DNA of 40,266 nucleotides from Planctomycetota bacterium (GCA_021781415.1 JAJXWW010000201.1:1-40266); one strand, 5' to 3'; positions 15,644 through 24,475 are shown, counted from the stretch's first letter. Notes: generated by a model from the sequence alone, not told the origin. Translations and numbers: made by a program.

Positions 15644-18268
15644 TTATCCGATCTGCAAGGCATCGCCGAAGCGTTCGCGCAGCAAATCCTTTGCCTCGGA
15701 AGTCAATTCAACTTCGTTCAGCCACAGATACTTCAACGTCCGCAGCGCGGGTGAGGCCGCCAGCGCTTGCGCTCCGGCGAGGCCGATGTCGATCTTGCTG
15801 AGGTCCAACTCTTGCAATCCCATCAGGTGGGGCGACGAGGCCAACGCCTTGACTCCGGCCCAGGTCGATTTATTGTCGCGCAGATTCAGTTTGCGCAGCT
15901 TGGCCAGCCCCGACCATGCCGCCAACGCCGTAAAGCCTTCCTCGCCGATGTTATTGTACGCCAAGTTCAGTTCTTCCAGTTGACGAATCGACGGCGATTC
16001 GGTCAACGCTTTGACGCCGGCATCGTCGATCTCGTTCGTCTGCAATTCGAGAAATTTCAGCTGGCCCAGATGGGGCGAGGCGGCCAGCACGCGGAGACCG
16101 ATGCCGGTGAGCTTGTTGGTATTGAGCTTCAATGTCGTAAGTTTCGCCACGTTGGTCGATTGCCCCAGCGCCTGCGCTCCTTGCGGTCCAATGTCGTTGT
16201 TGCTCAAGTCGAGTTCGGTCAATTGCGTCAGGTTCGGCGAGATGGCGAGGTTCTTCGTGGCCGCCGGTCCCACCGCGTTGTCGTCCAGGATCAGCTTTTG
16301 CAGGTTTTTCAGCGATGGGGAGGCGGCCAGCGTGGCCGTCCCGCGCGGCCCGATGGCGTTGCCGCCGAGGTTGAGTTCGATCAACTGAGACAGATTCGCC
16401 GCCCGCGCCAGCGCCACCGCGCCCGCTTCGCCGAGTTCGCAGCTGCGCAACTCCAAGACGCGCAACTTGGTCAACGTCTTCGATTGGCCGATGGCCGCAG
16501 CTCCCTCCGCGCCGGCCGTGTTATAATTGAAATCCAATTCGGTGAGATTGGCCAAATAGGGCGAGTTGGCTACCGCTTTCAGGTCGTCGGCGCTCAGACC
16601 GAGCGAAGACAACTTCAGCGCTCCGATTTGTTCCAGTTGCGGCAGCTTGGCGATGGCCGGTACGTTGGGCTTGTAGCTGATGTCTTTCCATCCGCCGACG
16701 CCCTGTTCCATGCGACAATTGTGGATGTGCAGCTTCCGCAATCCGGGCGCGGCGGCGAACAACTGCTCGACCTTCTCCGGCAGAATGCCCGGAAGATCGA
16801 CGGTCACTTCGTCGAGGATGCCGTGGTGCATCCACAGCGACGGGAAGAAATTGCCCAAGATTTGCGGTTCCAGTCGCAATTGCTTCAATCCCTGAAACCA
16901 CTTTTTGCCGTTGGCTTCGAGCAGTTCGCCCCAGCGCTGGTCGCGTTCCTCGCGGCGCGAATCGCCTTCGGGCAGCGCGTCCAGCTCGTGGTTCACGCGG
17001 ATGAATTCGCCCAGCGGATTGCGCTTCTTTTCCAGCTTGTCGGCGAACTCCAGGCGCAGGGCGGCGTTTTCCGGCTCCAAGGCGATACGGCGGAAATAAT
17101 CGCGCTCGTCGCTGCTCCACTTCGCGCCGCCGGCTCGCAAGCCGACGGAGCGATTGAACGAGAGCGCGGCCACGCCGACGAGCAATACAAAACTGAGGAC
17201 CATCAGGCCCAGCCCGATCGTCGGCGAGGCGAACAACCACCGCAGGCCGACGATGCCCAGAATCGCCGGCAGCGACCCGCACAGCGCGAAGACGCCGACT
17301 TTGAAGTTGAAGCCCATGCTTTCGGGAGGCGCGCCGGAGGCCGAAGCCGCCGTCGGACGCAACACCAAAAACAACCCCGCCGCCATCAGTCCGAAGCCGA
17401 AAATCCGCGCCGCCCAACCGAGAAACGCATTGGACGATTTGGCCGCCTCGAACATCTCCTGAGCGCTCAATTTGCCGGATTTGACCAGATCGATGTCGCT
17501 GCCCCCCTCAATGGGATACGGAACCAATCGGCCGCTCTCCTGTTTGGCGACCACGGTAATTGTCTGCGGTTTGGCAAGCTTATAGCGAATCCGGCAATCG
17601 CCGACGCGCGGCGCATCGGGATTGGCTCCCACATAAAGCAAGCCGTCGGCGGTCGCCTTGACGCCGCCCTTGGCCTCTTCGGGAACCTTGGCGAGTATCT
17701 CTTCGGTTAGGGGATATGCTTCCTCCGCCTTGATCTGCCCGATCTGTCCCGGCGTCAGCGCGAAGGCTCCCAGTTTGACCTCGACGGCATTGTACGAGGC
17801 GTCGTCGTAAGGCTTTTTGTCGGGATTCTTCTTCTTTTTGTCGTTGAACGTCAGCGACGACGCCGGCTTGGATTTCGACCAAATTTCATCGTAGGTGTAG
17901 GTGATGACTTTATCGTTACCCTTCTTTTTCTCGGATTTTTTCTCTTTATATTGATAGACCTCCACCTCGCGTACCAGCCGCAGCGCCTTGAGGGAGATGC
18001 CGAAGTCCGGATCGTTGACGGTATCGTTCGTCGCCGCTTCGCCGCTGAGGTGGACGAGTTTGCCCTCGTTGGCCGCGTCCACCTTGTCGGCGGCGACGCT
18101 CACCGTTTTACCGGCATTCTCTTCGAGTCCGCGCGCGGTGCCGAGGGTGTAGTGTTCGATGCCGAACACGATGGCCACGGTCAACAACATCAAAAACAGG
18201 CCGAACAAAGCGCCGACAATCATCCCGAAACGCGAATGAAGAATCGACTTCCAACCGGAATCACTCAT
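15644..18268 (-). CDS. TMEM43-like / TIGR02996 / leucine-rich-repeat fusion protein
   Basis: The protein has 874 residues from the ATG at 18268, chosen for its GAGGTG Shine-Dalgarno and the immediate membrane anchor; the open frame upstream adds 55 unlikely residues. A first membrane segment (about 15-36) is followed by a TMEM43 (LUMA)-like region to about residue 260 (GKTVSVAADKV, GKLVHLSGEA). Three membrane segments lie near 283-303, 323-345 and 351-370. Next is a TIGR02996 repeat-companion-like domain (about 388-455: RDYFRRIALEPENAALRLEF; GEFIRVNHELDA), then about twelve leucine-rich repeats (about 510-860) of the ribonuclease-inhibitor type with L-x-x-L-x-L-x-x-N-x-I/L-G spacing. TIGR02996 next to LRRs is known in Gemmata-type genomes; the TMEM43 part at the N-terminus is unusual. 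It probably sits in a membrane with the LRR arm as a protein-binding surface. Confidence 0.85.
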   Translation of the reverse strand: MSDSGWKSILHSRFGMIVGALFGLFLMLLTVAIVFGIEHYTLGTARGLEENAGKTVSVAADKVDAANEGKLVHLSGEAATNDTVNDPDFGISLKALRLVREVEVYQYKEKKSEKKKGNDKVITYTYDEIWSKSKPASSLTFNDKKKKNPDKKPYDDASYNAVEVKLGAFALTPGQIGQIKAEEAYPLTEEILAKVPEEAKGGVKATADGLLYVGANPDAPRVGDCRIRYKLAKPQTITVVAKQESGRLVPYPIEGGSDIDLVKSGKLSAQEMFEAAKSSNAFLGWAARIFGFGLMAAGLFLVLRPTAASASGAPPESMGFNFKVGVFALCGSLPAILGIVGLRWLFASPTIGLGLMVLSFVLLVGVAALSFNRSVGLRAGGAKWSSDERDYFRRIALEPENAALRLEFADKLEKKRNPLGEFIRVNHELDALPEGDSRREERDQRWGELLEANGKKWFQGLKQLRLEPQILGNFFPSLWMHHGILDEVTVDLPGILPEKVEQLFAAAPGLRKLHIHNCRMEQGVGGWKDISYKPNVPAIAKLPQLEQIGALKLSSLGLSADDLKAVANSPYLANLTELDFNYNTAGAEGAAAIGQSKTLTKLRVLELRSCELGEAGAVALARAANLSQLIELNLGGNAIGPRGTATLAASPSLKNLQKLILDDNAVGPAATKNLAISPNLTQLTELDLSNNDIGPQGAQALGQSTNVAKLTTLKLNTNKLTGIGLRVLAASPHLGQLKFLELQTNEIDDAGVKALTESPSIRQLEELNLAYNNIGEEGFTALAAWSGLAKLRKLNLRDNKSTWAGVKALASSPHLMGLQELDLSKIDIGLAGAQALAASPALRTLKYLWLNEVELTSEAKDLLRERFGDALQIG

Positions 18269-18432
18269 GGGACGCACCTCATGGAGAGCAAAGATTGAGC
18301 TAACGCAGCCGCGGCAGGACGCCGAGTACGAAGCGGATGGGCCAAGTCCGAATCGAATTCGACGACGTAGCGAGTATAGAGGAAGTAGCGGCAACTGCAA
18401 TGTTCGTGAGACATTTTTAATTCTCGCCGCCA

Positions 18433-19605
18433 CTATCTCCTCTCGACGAGGAACAGCTGCTCGACGACGTGGATCGACCGCGCGTTGAAATTCCGACTGC
18501 CGCGGAAGGCGTTGTAGCGCGATTCGAGAACATCCACCGATCCCAAAGTATTTAACATAGCAAGCATCTCATCGGGTCGAACGAATCCTTCGTTATTAAA
18601 TGAGATGAGGAGGTAAGGCGCGTCGAGATTCGCAAGAAGATCTTGTAATAATGCCAACGATTGGGAACGTACATTATAGCCGGAGCGACGCCAATCGGTT
18701 GGTATCCCTGAGACATCACTTATATGTAATGGCCTTTCGTAGCGAACGAGCAGATTTAACATGAAATAATTCGATCCATAGGGATGCTGATTGTAAGGGG
18801 GGTCGATGTAGGCGAGATCGAACCCCTTGCGAATCGTCGCGGCATCGTTGGCGTCTTCTTGTAATACTTCATAGTCGCATTCATAATTGCTGAGAATGGG
18901 CGCTTCGAGTTCGATCTTTCCCTTGATACGGCTCAGGGCGTCGGAGCCGCTGCCGCCGAATTGTCCGAGGCCCGTCTGCCGATTCTTATAAAACCCCTTG
19001 AAGACTCCGGCCGTATTGGCGTGAATCGACGCCTCGCTGAGCAGTGGTCCCATCAACAGATCGCGCACGTCGGCGGGAACATCCTCGATAAGCCGGCGAT
19101 AGTTGTCCAATCGTCGAGCGTTGGCGCGGGTGTAAAAAACGCGGTCCTCTTTGACGATGTTCGCCTCGTCGCGGGGAGCGTACAGTTCTTCGATAAATCC
19201 CGGCGCGAACGCCTCGCTCTCCACTCGTTGGTTCAACTCGGCGACGAGGGCGGCGACGGCCCGAAGATCGACCGTGCCGCGATTGCGCAGATAACATCGT
19301 CCGATAACGGCGGCATAGTCCTCTAGGTCGTTGCCGACCAGAAACGAGGCGTGCGCCTTGAGGAAGCGCGACACCACGCCGGAGCCGCTGAAGACATCGA
19401 AGACGCGCAATCGTTTCTTCCCCATCCGACTTTTGACGCGCTCCACCGCCGTCTCGATCTGTCGCAGCAAGGCGCGCTTATTGCCGATATAGGTAATCAA
19501 CTGGCGCGTCAGATAATCCGGATTTTCCACTACAGGCTCGTCCACCCACAAGGACCTTCGAATCCGATGTTTTCCCTCGAAATCACTACTGCGATCATCG
19601 ATCAA
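18433..19605 (-). CDS. D12-class N6-adenine DNA methyltransferase
   Basis: The protein has 390 residues. It shows the Dam-like arrangement: LITYIGNKR near the N-terminus (37-44, the SAM-contacting YxGxK-type region), DVFSGSGVVSRFL (motif I, 70-82), a helical target-recognition region, and the catalytic DPPY (268-271, in FDLAYIDPPYNQHPYGSNYF). The C-terminus is SRNFNARSIHVVEQLFLV. It methylates adenine N6 in a specific DNA site, not deducible here. No restriction endonuclease adjoins it on its own transcript, so it may be an orphan methylase, although an R-M pair of another class starts about 1.6 kb away. An exact 52-base piece of its 5' coding region recurs at 24424-24475. Confidence 0.9.
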   Translation of the reverse strand: MIDDRSSDFEGKHRIRRSLWVDEPVVENPDYLTRQLITYIGNKRALLRQIETAVERVKSRMGKKRLRVFDVFSGSGVVSRFLKAHASFLVGNDLEDYAAVIGRCYLRNRGTVDLRAVAALVAELNQRVESEAFAPGFIEELYAPRDEANIVKEDRVFYTRANARRLDNYRRLIEDVPADVRDLLMGPLLSEASIHANTAGVFKGFYKNRQTGLGQFGGSGSDALSRIKGKIELEAPILSNYECDYEVLQEDANDAATIRKGFDLAYIDPPYNQHPYGSNYFMLNLLVRYERPLHISDVSGIPTDWRRSGYNVRSQSLALLQDLLANLDAPYLLISFNNEGFVRPDEMLAMLNTLGSVDVLESRYNAFRGSRNFNARSIHVVEQLFLVERR

Positions 19606-19722
19606 GACATTTCTCCCACATCGATTCTATCCAACGAACGTTACAGCGCGGCTTCAGATGACGCATCTACGCCGTGGGAGCCACCCCTCCAGGCCCGCAT
19701 CGCCGGCTTGCCCGTTCGCCTG

Positions 19723-19774
19723 CCAAAAAGTAACCTTGCCAACTTCTTTTGAGGGGTGGCAAGGTTACTTTTGG
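19723..19774. repeat. REP-like palindrome
   Basis: CCAAAAAGTAACCTTGCCA (19723-19741) faces TGGCAAGGTTACTTTTGG (19757-19774), with one bulged base and a loop of about 15 bases. GTAACCTTGCCACC recurs at about 19819. It lies just beyond the end of the RAYT relic, as expected for the REP sequences mobilised by or associated with RAYTs. Confidence 0.7.
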
Positions 19775-19800
19775 ACTACAACTTATGTATCTACAATTAC

Positions 19801-20187
19801 TTACAATTTCCAGCGCGAGTAACCTTGCCACCTTGCCGCGGTAGGGTCCCCTCGCCAGCAAATTTTTCTCTCTGGTAACAACGCCGTTCTCTTGGGCATA
19901 ATAGAGGAAAAGAGTAAACGAATCGGAAGAGAAACTCGGTGGAGACTTCGCTCTGTTGTGGCATGGCCCCCCTGTTGTGGCACGGTCTGCTGATCGTGCG
20001 ATCGGCGTGGACCGAAGGCCAGCACCCGCATGCGATACTTCTCAAGGGCCTCGGCCAGGATACGTTCAAAGGCTTGGTAATCGCCATCCTTCTGGAAGAG
20101 TCCATGGCGGGCCACGGCGCGGTTGAGTACCTGGTAGACGAAGCCGCCAGGAGCATTGCGCGGACATCGTGGCATGCCCAGCACCAT
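19801..20187 (-). pseudogene. REP-associated tyrosine transposase (RAYT) remnant 1
   Basis: The first 46 or so codons from 20187 read MVLGMPRCPRNAPGGFVYQV and on through NRAVARHGLFQKDGDYQAFE, a typical start of IS200-like REP-associated transposases. After KYRMRVLAF the expected HUH motif region is missing and the frame runs on as unrelated sequence, so the catalytic core (HUH, Tyr) is gone. REP-like palindromes flank it. A related remnant lies at 24019-24368 in the same orientation. Confidence 0.75.
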
Positions 20188-20212
20188 ACGCCCAGGTCAC
20201 GTCTGCGGCAAG

Positions 20213-20252
20213 TAAAATCGAGTCGCGATTAAAATCGAGTCGCGTCCCCTTT
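20213..20252. repeat. Tandem REP-type sequence at RAYT start
   Basis: TAAAATCGAGTCGCG occurs twice in a row (20213-20227 and 20230-20244), followed by a T-rich run. Related words occur at 23981-23996 (GGGGACGCGACTCGAA) and 24392-24418, all at the borders of the two RAYT remnants. Confidence 0.7.
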
Positions 20253-20317
20253 TTTTGTCCGTCGAAGGAAGATCGGCCCTACCGGAAGAACTGACATCAC
20301 GCTTCGCCCGTCGGGAA

Positions 20318-21160
20318 TCAAGCCAGCGGTATCCCGTGCTTCTTGAGGAAGTCCAACACCGTTTCAATGATGACTGACGCTTTGAATACCACACCCAGGT
20401 CAATCATCTGCGTAGTTCGGATGCCGGGAGCCGCGGTTACGGTTGGCACGGTCACGAACTCCAACAGGTTGTTGTCCTTCTGTACGAGAACACTGGAGAT
20501 GATGCCCAGCAACAGCACGCGGGTTCCGACAGAGAATCCCTTCTTCGTGGTGAAGCCCCCGTGGTTGCAGATTAGGACAGGGCTACCGCTCGAACCTGGG
20601 AAGACAGAGGCGTCAACCAAGAAGATGGGCTTGCCTTCGTAGTTGATCTGCGGTGGCGTGGCTGTCGTCCCCCGGCGTAGGATCGGGAGCAGATTTTTTG
20701 AATCGAAGATGCCGTTCGGATAGCCGACGAAGGCAATCTCTTCCAGGGCGTCCAGTTCCATCATCTGCTCATCGGTCGGAATCATCTTGTGATGAAACGG
20801 CTGGAAGAAGATGGGCTGTCCCTGGCTTTGCAACTGAGTGACGAGAGGGAGATACGGCATAACCGCAACGTCGATGTCGGGATCAGGATGGCCGTGCCAG
20901 TGCTGCTCAAAGTTGCCGATGCCAACATCTACCCGCTGTCCAACGAGTGGTGAGTTGTCCTTTTCCTTCGTGAAGAAGAATCGGCCCGAATGTGCGTTCT
21001 TGATGACGTGCTTGTTCGTCACGATGAACGGGAACTGCTGGGTTGGGTTATGCTCGTAGAGAAGGCCGAACCCTGTGCCAGTACCCGTTCCCGCTGGCGT
21101 GGCCGTCTCGATGCGGACTGTCGTGAAGAAAAGCTGCTCGCTCGGGCTGTCGAACTTCAT
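20318..21160 (-). CDS. Trypsin-like serine protease next to the R-M genes
   Basis: This 280-residue protein has a chymotrypsin/HtrA-type protease fold without a PDZ domain. The catalytic triad can be placed: His51 (IVTNKHVIKNA), Asp97 (PDIDVAVMPYL) and Ser191 (DASVFPGSSGSPVLI). There is no signal peptide or membrane anchor, so it should act in the cytoplasm, unlike most HtrA-type enzymes. It follows the restriction endonuclease by about 90 bases on the same strand and is enclosed with it between the two RAYT remnants. Trypsin-like proteases occur as effectors or accessory components in several bacterial defence systems, so a role as a backup effector of this cassette is plausible. A housekeeping role is the alternative. 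The fold and triad are secure; the function is inference. Confidence 0.85.
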   Translation of the reverse strand: MKFDSPSEQLFFTTVRIETATPAGTGTGTGFGLLYEHNPTQQFPFIVTNKHVIKNAHSGRFFFTKEKDNSPLVGQRVDVGIGNFEQHWHGHPDPDIDVAVMPYLPLVTQLQSQGQPIFFQPFHHKMIPTDEQMMELDALEEIAFVGYPNGIFDSKNLLPILRRGTTATPPQINYEGKPIFLVDASVFPGSSGSPVLICNHGGFTTKKGFSVGTRVLLLGIISSVLVQKDNNLLEFVTVPTVTAAPGIRTTQMIDLGVVFKASVIIETVLDFLKKHGIPLA

Positions 21161-21249
21161 GGTTTACCTCATGTCGCGCGGTTGATCTTCGACACTTCCC
21201 AGCCATTTTGAGATAACCGGGTCCGCGCTGCAATGTCAGTAGCCGCCGC

Positions 21250-22302
21250 TCAATCACCCTCAGACGCTTCATCCGGCTCTTCAATCTGAAGTTCGGGACG
21301 CACACGCGGAATCGTGAACTGCTGGGAACCGAGTTGAACGCTGATGTTGCTGCCGTTGTCGATGATCGAGAGGGGCAGCAGGGTTCCCGCGTTCTGGTCA
21401 ACTTGCTCCAGTGGAACTCGAACGTACCGCTCCACGAACTTCCCCATCACCTCCCCGGCCTTCTCCTCAATGTGAGTCCATGCGTCGGGGCCGATATAGG
21501 CTCTGCCGCCGTACTTCCCGTACTCTGCCGACAGGTCTTCAAGGCGTGACGATGGTGTCGGGTCGAGAACAAGCAGAACCGGGGTGTAGTCGGATTCCTT
21601 GCAGTCCTTCGCGAAGTCCAGTTCTTCTTGAAAGCGTCCCTGCCCGCTGGCCGCGATGGTCACGCGCATCTTGAATTCGTATGCCGTCTTCCCGTCCACA
21701 CAATCGACTTGCCTACCCTTGCTCCTGTCGGTGTGCCGCTTGATCGGCGAAGCCTTGTGACCGTAGGACACTCCCCCGATGGAAGCGGTCAGGATCGGCT
21801 CGAACAGGTAGCCGGTTTCCTGGGCTGACCGATTGTCGATGTCATACAGCCACTTTCTCCACACCATCCACGACGCCAACGATTCTGCAGGACGCATCCC
21901 GTATTCAAGCAGGCATCGCGGGACAATGGTTTCAATCTTCGGTATCGCCTGCACTTCAAGTATCTTGCCGAACTTCACCCGCCGCTTGTGCAGCCCGCAG
22001 AGGCACTTGAAGTAGGTCTGGAAGTCGGCGATCTGGTCACGCAGGGACAGGTAGACCGTCTGAAAATCGAGGCTACCGTCAACCGACTGAAGGAACCAGT
22101 CGAGAGGCGTCCCGTAGTACCCCTTCGACAACTCTTCGGTCTTCGCCACCTTCGCCAGCAGTTCACCCTTACCCAGGTCATTCGCGACCACTGCGCACAG
22201 TCGAAGCAGTTCCCCGTCTTCGAGGTAGACCGTGATGCCCTTGTTGCCGAGAGTCCGGGCGGCGTTCACCAGTTGCTTCGTCTCCCTGTCAAACGTAGGC
22301 AT
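21250..22302 (-). CDS. Type II restriction endonuclease (possibly ApaLI-like)
   Basis: The protein has 350 residues from the ATG at 22302; an upstream extension in the same frame lies inside the methylase gene and is less likely. A PD-(D/E)xK nuclease core is visible: Glu169 in YLFEPIL, Asp200 in GRQVDCVDGK and Glu209-x-Lys211 in TAYEFKMRVTIAASGQGRF. EELDFAKDC and PVLLVLDPTPSSRL follow. I associate the SGQGRF...EEL pattern with ApaLI-family enzymes (site GTGCAC), but only from memory. The start overlaps the end of the cytosine methylase by 14 bases, the usual methylase-first order of a type II R-M pair. No frame damage is seen, so the enzyme may be active. Confidence 0.85.
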   Translation of the reverse strand: MPTFDRETKQLVNAARTLGNKGITVYLEDGELLRLCAVVANDLGKGELLAKVAKTEELSKGYYGTPLDWFLQSVDGSLDFQTVYLSLRDQIADFQTYFKCLCGLHKRRVKFGKILEVQAIPKIETIVPRCLLEYGMRPAESLASWMVWRKWLYDIDNRSAQETGYLFEPILTASIGGVSYGHKASPIKRHTDRSKGRQVDCVDGKTAYEFKMRVTIAASGQGRFQEELDFAKDCKESDYTPVLLVLDPTPSSRLEDLSAEYGKYGGRAYIGPDAWTHIEEKAGEVMGKFVERYVRVPLEQVDQNAGTLLPLSIIDNGSNISVQLGSQQFTIPRVRPELQIEEPDEASEGD

Positions 22303-23560
22303 TGGTCTTCTCCTCAAGCTCCGACAGCATCCTAGCCAGGGCCGGGCTGACCCCCGTTGACTTCGTCGCATCGATGCCGAGCCACTTGCCTATTGACGGT
22401 TCCTTCGCCTTCCACATCGCCAGCCCGTTGATGTGTTCGGCCAGCAACTTCATGAAGGCCGGCGGGATGGCGTTGCCGATCTGTGTCGCGACCGATGACC
22501 ATGACCCCGAGAAGGTGAACCCGTCTGGGAAGCCCTGGATTCTCGCGCACTCCCGAAGGGTTAGAAGCCGGTCTTCGGTGGGGTGAACGAACTCGCTGGG
22601 CGAAGCCGAAGTAATCGTCAGGGAAGGGTCGGTTCCGACAAGACGCTTTAGGCCGGACGGCGCTCCCCCGCGCTTTTCAGTCGGGGTTCCGTCCATGACA
22701 CGACGGTAGGCGCGGCGTGTGAAGCTGGCGTGCTGCAACTCTTCGGGCAAGTCCTTCATCGTACTGCCCTGTTTCAGGTGACGAATCCTGTTCGCAGTCG
22801 TGGCGTTCACCTTCTTGACATTGTGCAGCGTGACCGGGCCGTTGTCCCTTCGCCTCAGCCCGATTTGAAACTCGTTCCTGGGTAGGCTACTGAATGAAAC
22901 GTCCCCGTTCTCGACGGGCGTTCCCATGTCACCGATGGCGTCGAGGATGGAAAGCAACGGGGTTCCCGAACCGAACAGGGTCCCCGTGTCGGCTTCCGCG
23001 TGCGTCTCCTCTGGGAAGTCAAAGTCACACCGTTCGAGGTTGCCAACGACGATGACCCGCTTCCGCCGCTGCGGCAAGCCGTACTTCTCCATGTAGATCT
23101 TCTTCGCCTTCACCCAGTAGCCGGCCCGCAAGAACTGGGCGATGGCCTCCGTGATGAAGAAGCCGTCGTTGGAGGTCAGCAGCCCCTCGACGTTCTCCAT
23201 CACGAACCAGACTGGCCGCAAGGCAACGACAAGATCGACGTACTTCTTCAGCAACGAGTTCCTAGGGTCAGTCCAGTCCTTCGCCCCTGCCGACGAAAAC
23301 CCCTGACACGGCGGTCCCCCGACCACCAACGGGATTTCCCCGGCCCCGACCCGCTTCAAGATGTCCTTCGGGTGGACGGTCCTCAGGTCGGTTTGCCAGA
23401 GAGACACGGCCCCGACGTTCGCCCCGTAGGTCTGACAGGCGTCTTCGTCCAGTTCCGCAGCCAGCGAAACAGAGAACCCGCCCTGGGAAAGCCCCAAGCT
23501 GCACCCGCCGCACCCAGAAAACAGGCTGATCGCCCACGTCATCCGCGTTCCTCGAAACAC
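22289..23560 (-). CDS. DNA (cytosine-5) methyltransferase of a type II R-M system
   Basis: The 423-residue C5-methyltransferase has all main motifs: motif I ISLFSGCGGCSLGL (11-24), motif IV GGPPCQGFSSAG with catalytic Cys85, motif VI MENVEG (121-126), motif VIII PQRRKRVIVVGN (163-174) and motif X QIGNAIPPAFMKLLAEH near the C-terminus. The variable target-recognition region lies between about 200 and 330. It protects host DNA from the overlapping downstream endonuclease. The start could be Met1 or Met7 (MTWAISLFSG). It is the first gene of the methylase/endonuclease/protease cassette. Confidence 0.95.
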   Translation of the reverse strand: MFRGTRMTWAISLFSGCGGCSLGLSQGGFSVSLAAELDEDACQTYGANVGAVSLWQTDLRTVHPKDILKRVGAGEIPLVVGGPPCQGFSSAGAKDWTDPRNSLLKKYVDLVVALRPVWFVMENVEGLLTSNDGFFITEAIAQFLRAGYWVKAKKIYMEKYGLPQRRKRVIVVGNLERCDFDFPEETHAEADTGTLFGSGTPLLSILDAIGDMGTPVENGDVSFSSLPRNEFQIGLRRRDNGPVTLHNVKKVNATTANRIRHLKQGSTMKDLPEELQHASFTRRAYRRVMDGTPTEKRGGAPSGLKRLVGTDPSLTITSASPSEFVHPTEDRLLTLRECARIQGFPDGFTFSGSWSSVATQIGNAIPPAFMKLLAEHINGLAMWKAKEPSIGKWLGIDATKSTGVSPALARMLSELEEKTNAYV

Positions 23561-23659
23561 GTCTACTATTAGGGAGTTGTACCCGATTTCCCCTCAATTA
23601 TCCATGTTCGGTGGAACGCGGGGGGCGACTTGACCTGAACCGGCGGGGAAAAAACTTCG

Positions 23660-23852
23660 CCGATTCCGCTTAACGGTCTAATTGCTGCCCCGTAGACCAT
23701 CGGTCCATGCCGCCACTGCAGTAGCTCGAACGACGCCGGATCGCATGCACGATCCAGCGCTCCGGCAATTGCGCGTCCGTCAAGGCGGGATCCCCATGCG
23801 GAGAAATGCTCTTGCGCAGATATTGGATCAACCTTTGCAGTGATCGCGTCAT
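23660..23852 (-). pseudogene. Sigma-70 factor N-terminal fragment, frameshifted
   Basis: From the ATG at 23852, which has a strong GGAGGAGAA site, the frame reads MTRSLQRLIQYLRKSISPHG, then LTDAQLPERWIVH. It then loses register. One base over, the next codons read DPASFELLQWRHGPMVYG, which is sigma region 2 as found in planctomycete ECF-like sigma factors, many of them fused to WD40 repeats. Homology stops at about 23670. Region 2.4, region 4 and any C-terminal domain are absent. Confidence 0.75.
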
Positions 23853-24018
23853 TTCTCCTCCGGAGATGGATTGCGCCCTCCCGTTATAGGATAAGAGCCT
23901 CGGAGACGACCAATTGCTGCAGGGTAATGTCGGCTGGATGGTGGGAGCCAGAAAAGAGAGGCGGAATGAGCCGACAGGAACAAGGGGACGCGACTCGAAT
24001 AGGAGAGGCTTGCCCGCT

Positions 24019-24368
24019 TCACTCCTGCTGTTGCTGGGTCGCGACCTTCTCTTGCTGTTTCGGTCGGCCGAGCGGACGCAGGGTGGCCTCCAAGTCCATC
24101 GTCCGCGCCGTCTGTTGCCGCCAGGGCGGTGTACCATACGGACTCCCCGCTTCACGGATCGTCCTACGCGTGCCAACTCGGCCTCGGTCTGTGCCGCGTT
24201 AACCAACTCTGTCCCCAAGCAGAGGCAGTGGCCAAGGGTGTAACAGGCTCTTTCCCCGCGCAGTCGCCGCTGGCACGCAGGTACAGACTTGACCACCGCG
24301 CGGTTGAGTACGTGTTAGACGAAGCCGTCAGGAGCATTGCGAGGACATCGTGGCATGCCCAGCACCAT
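24019..24368 (-). pseudogene. REP-associated tyrosine transposase (RAYT) remnant 2
   Basis: The start at 24368 reads MVLGMPRCPRNAPDGFV, followed by an in-frame stop and HVLNRAV, closely matching remnant 1. The HUH core is deleted. A C-terminal part follows: NAAQTEAELARVGRSVKRG, then (shifted by one base) PYGTPPWRQQTART, LEATLRPLGRPKQQ and a TGA at 24021-24019. This is the usual RAYT C-terminus (S-V-x-R-G-x-P-[FY]-G ... L-x-x-x-G-R-P). REP words border both ends. Confidence 0.75.
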
Positions 24369-24423
24369 ACGCCAAGGCCACGTCTGCGGCAAGTAAAATC
24401 GCGTCGCGTCCCCTTTTTTCCCC

Positions 24424-24475
24424 TAGGTAATCAACTGGCGCGTCAGATAATCCGGATTTTCCACTACAGGCTCGT
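24424..24475 (-). repeat. Exact 52-bp copy of the adenine methylase 5' coding region
   Basis: The sequence is identical to 19490-19541, in the same orientation, reading EPVVENPDYLTRQLIT on the minus strand. It then ends in a TAG created at the junction with the REP/RAYT remnant. It is therefore a truncated second methylase start abutting the transposase relic. Confidence 0.9.

Noticed and set aside
15767..17710. Long plus-strand frame of 647 codons
   Set aside because: It is the antisense shadow of the TMEM43/LRR gene; its Arg/Gln-rich translation has no family resemblance, and the minus frame has clear domains.
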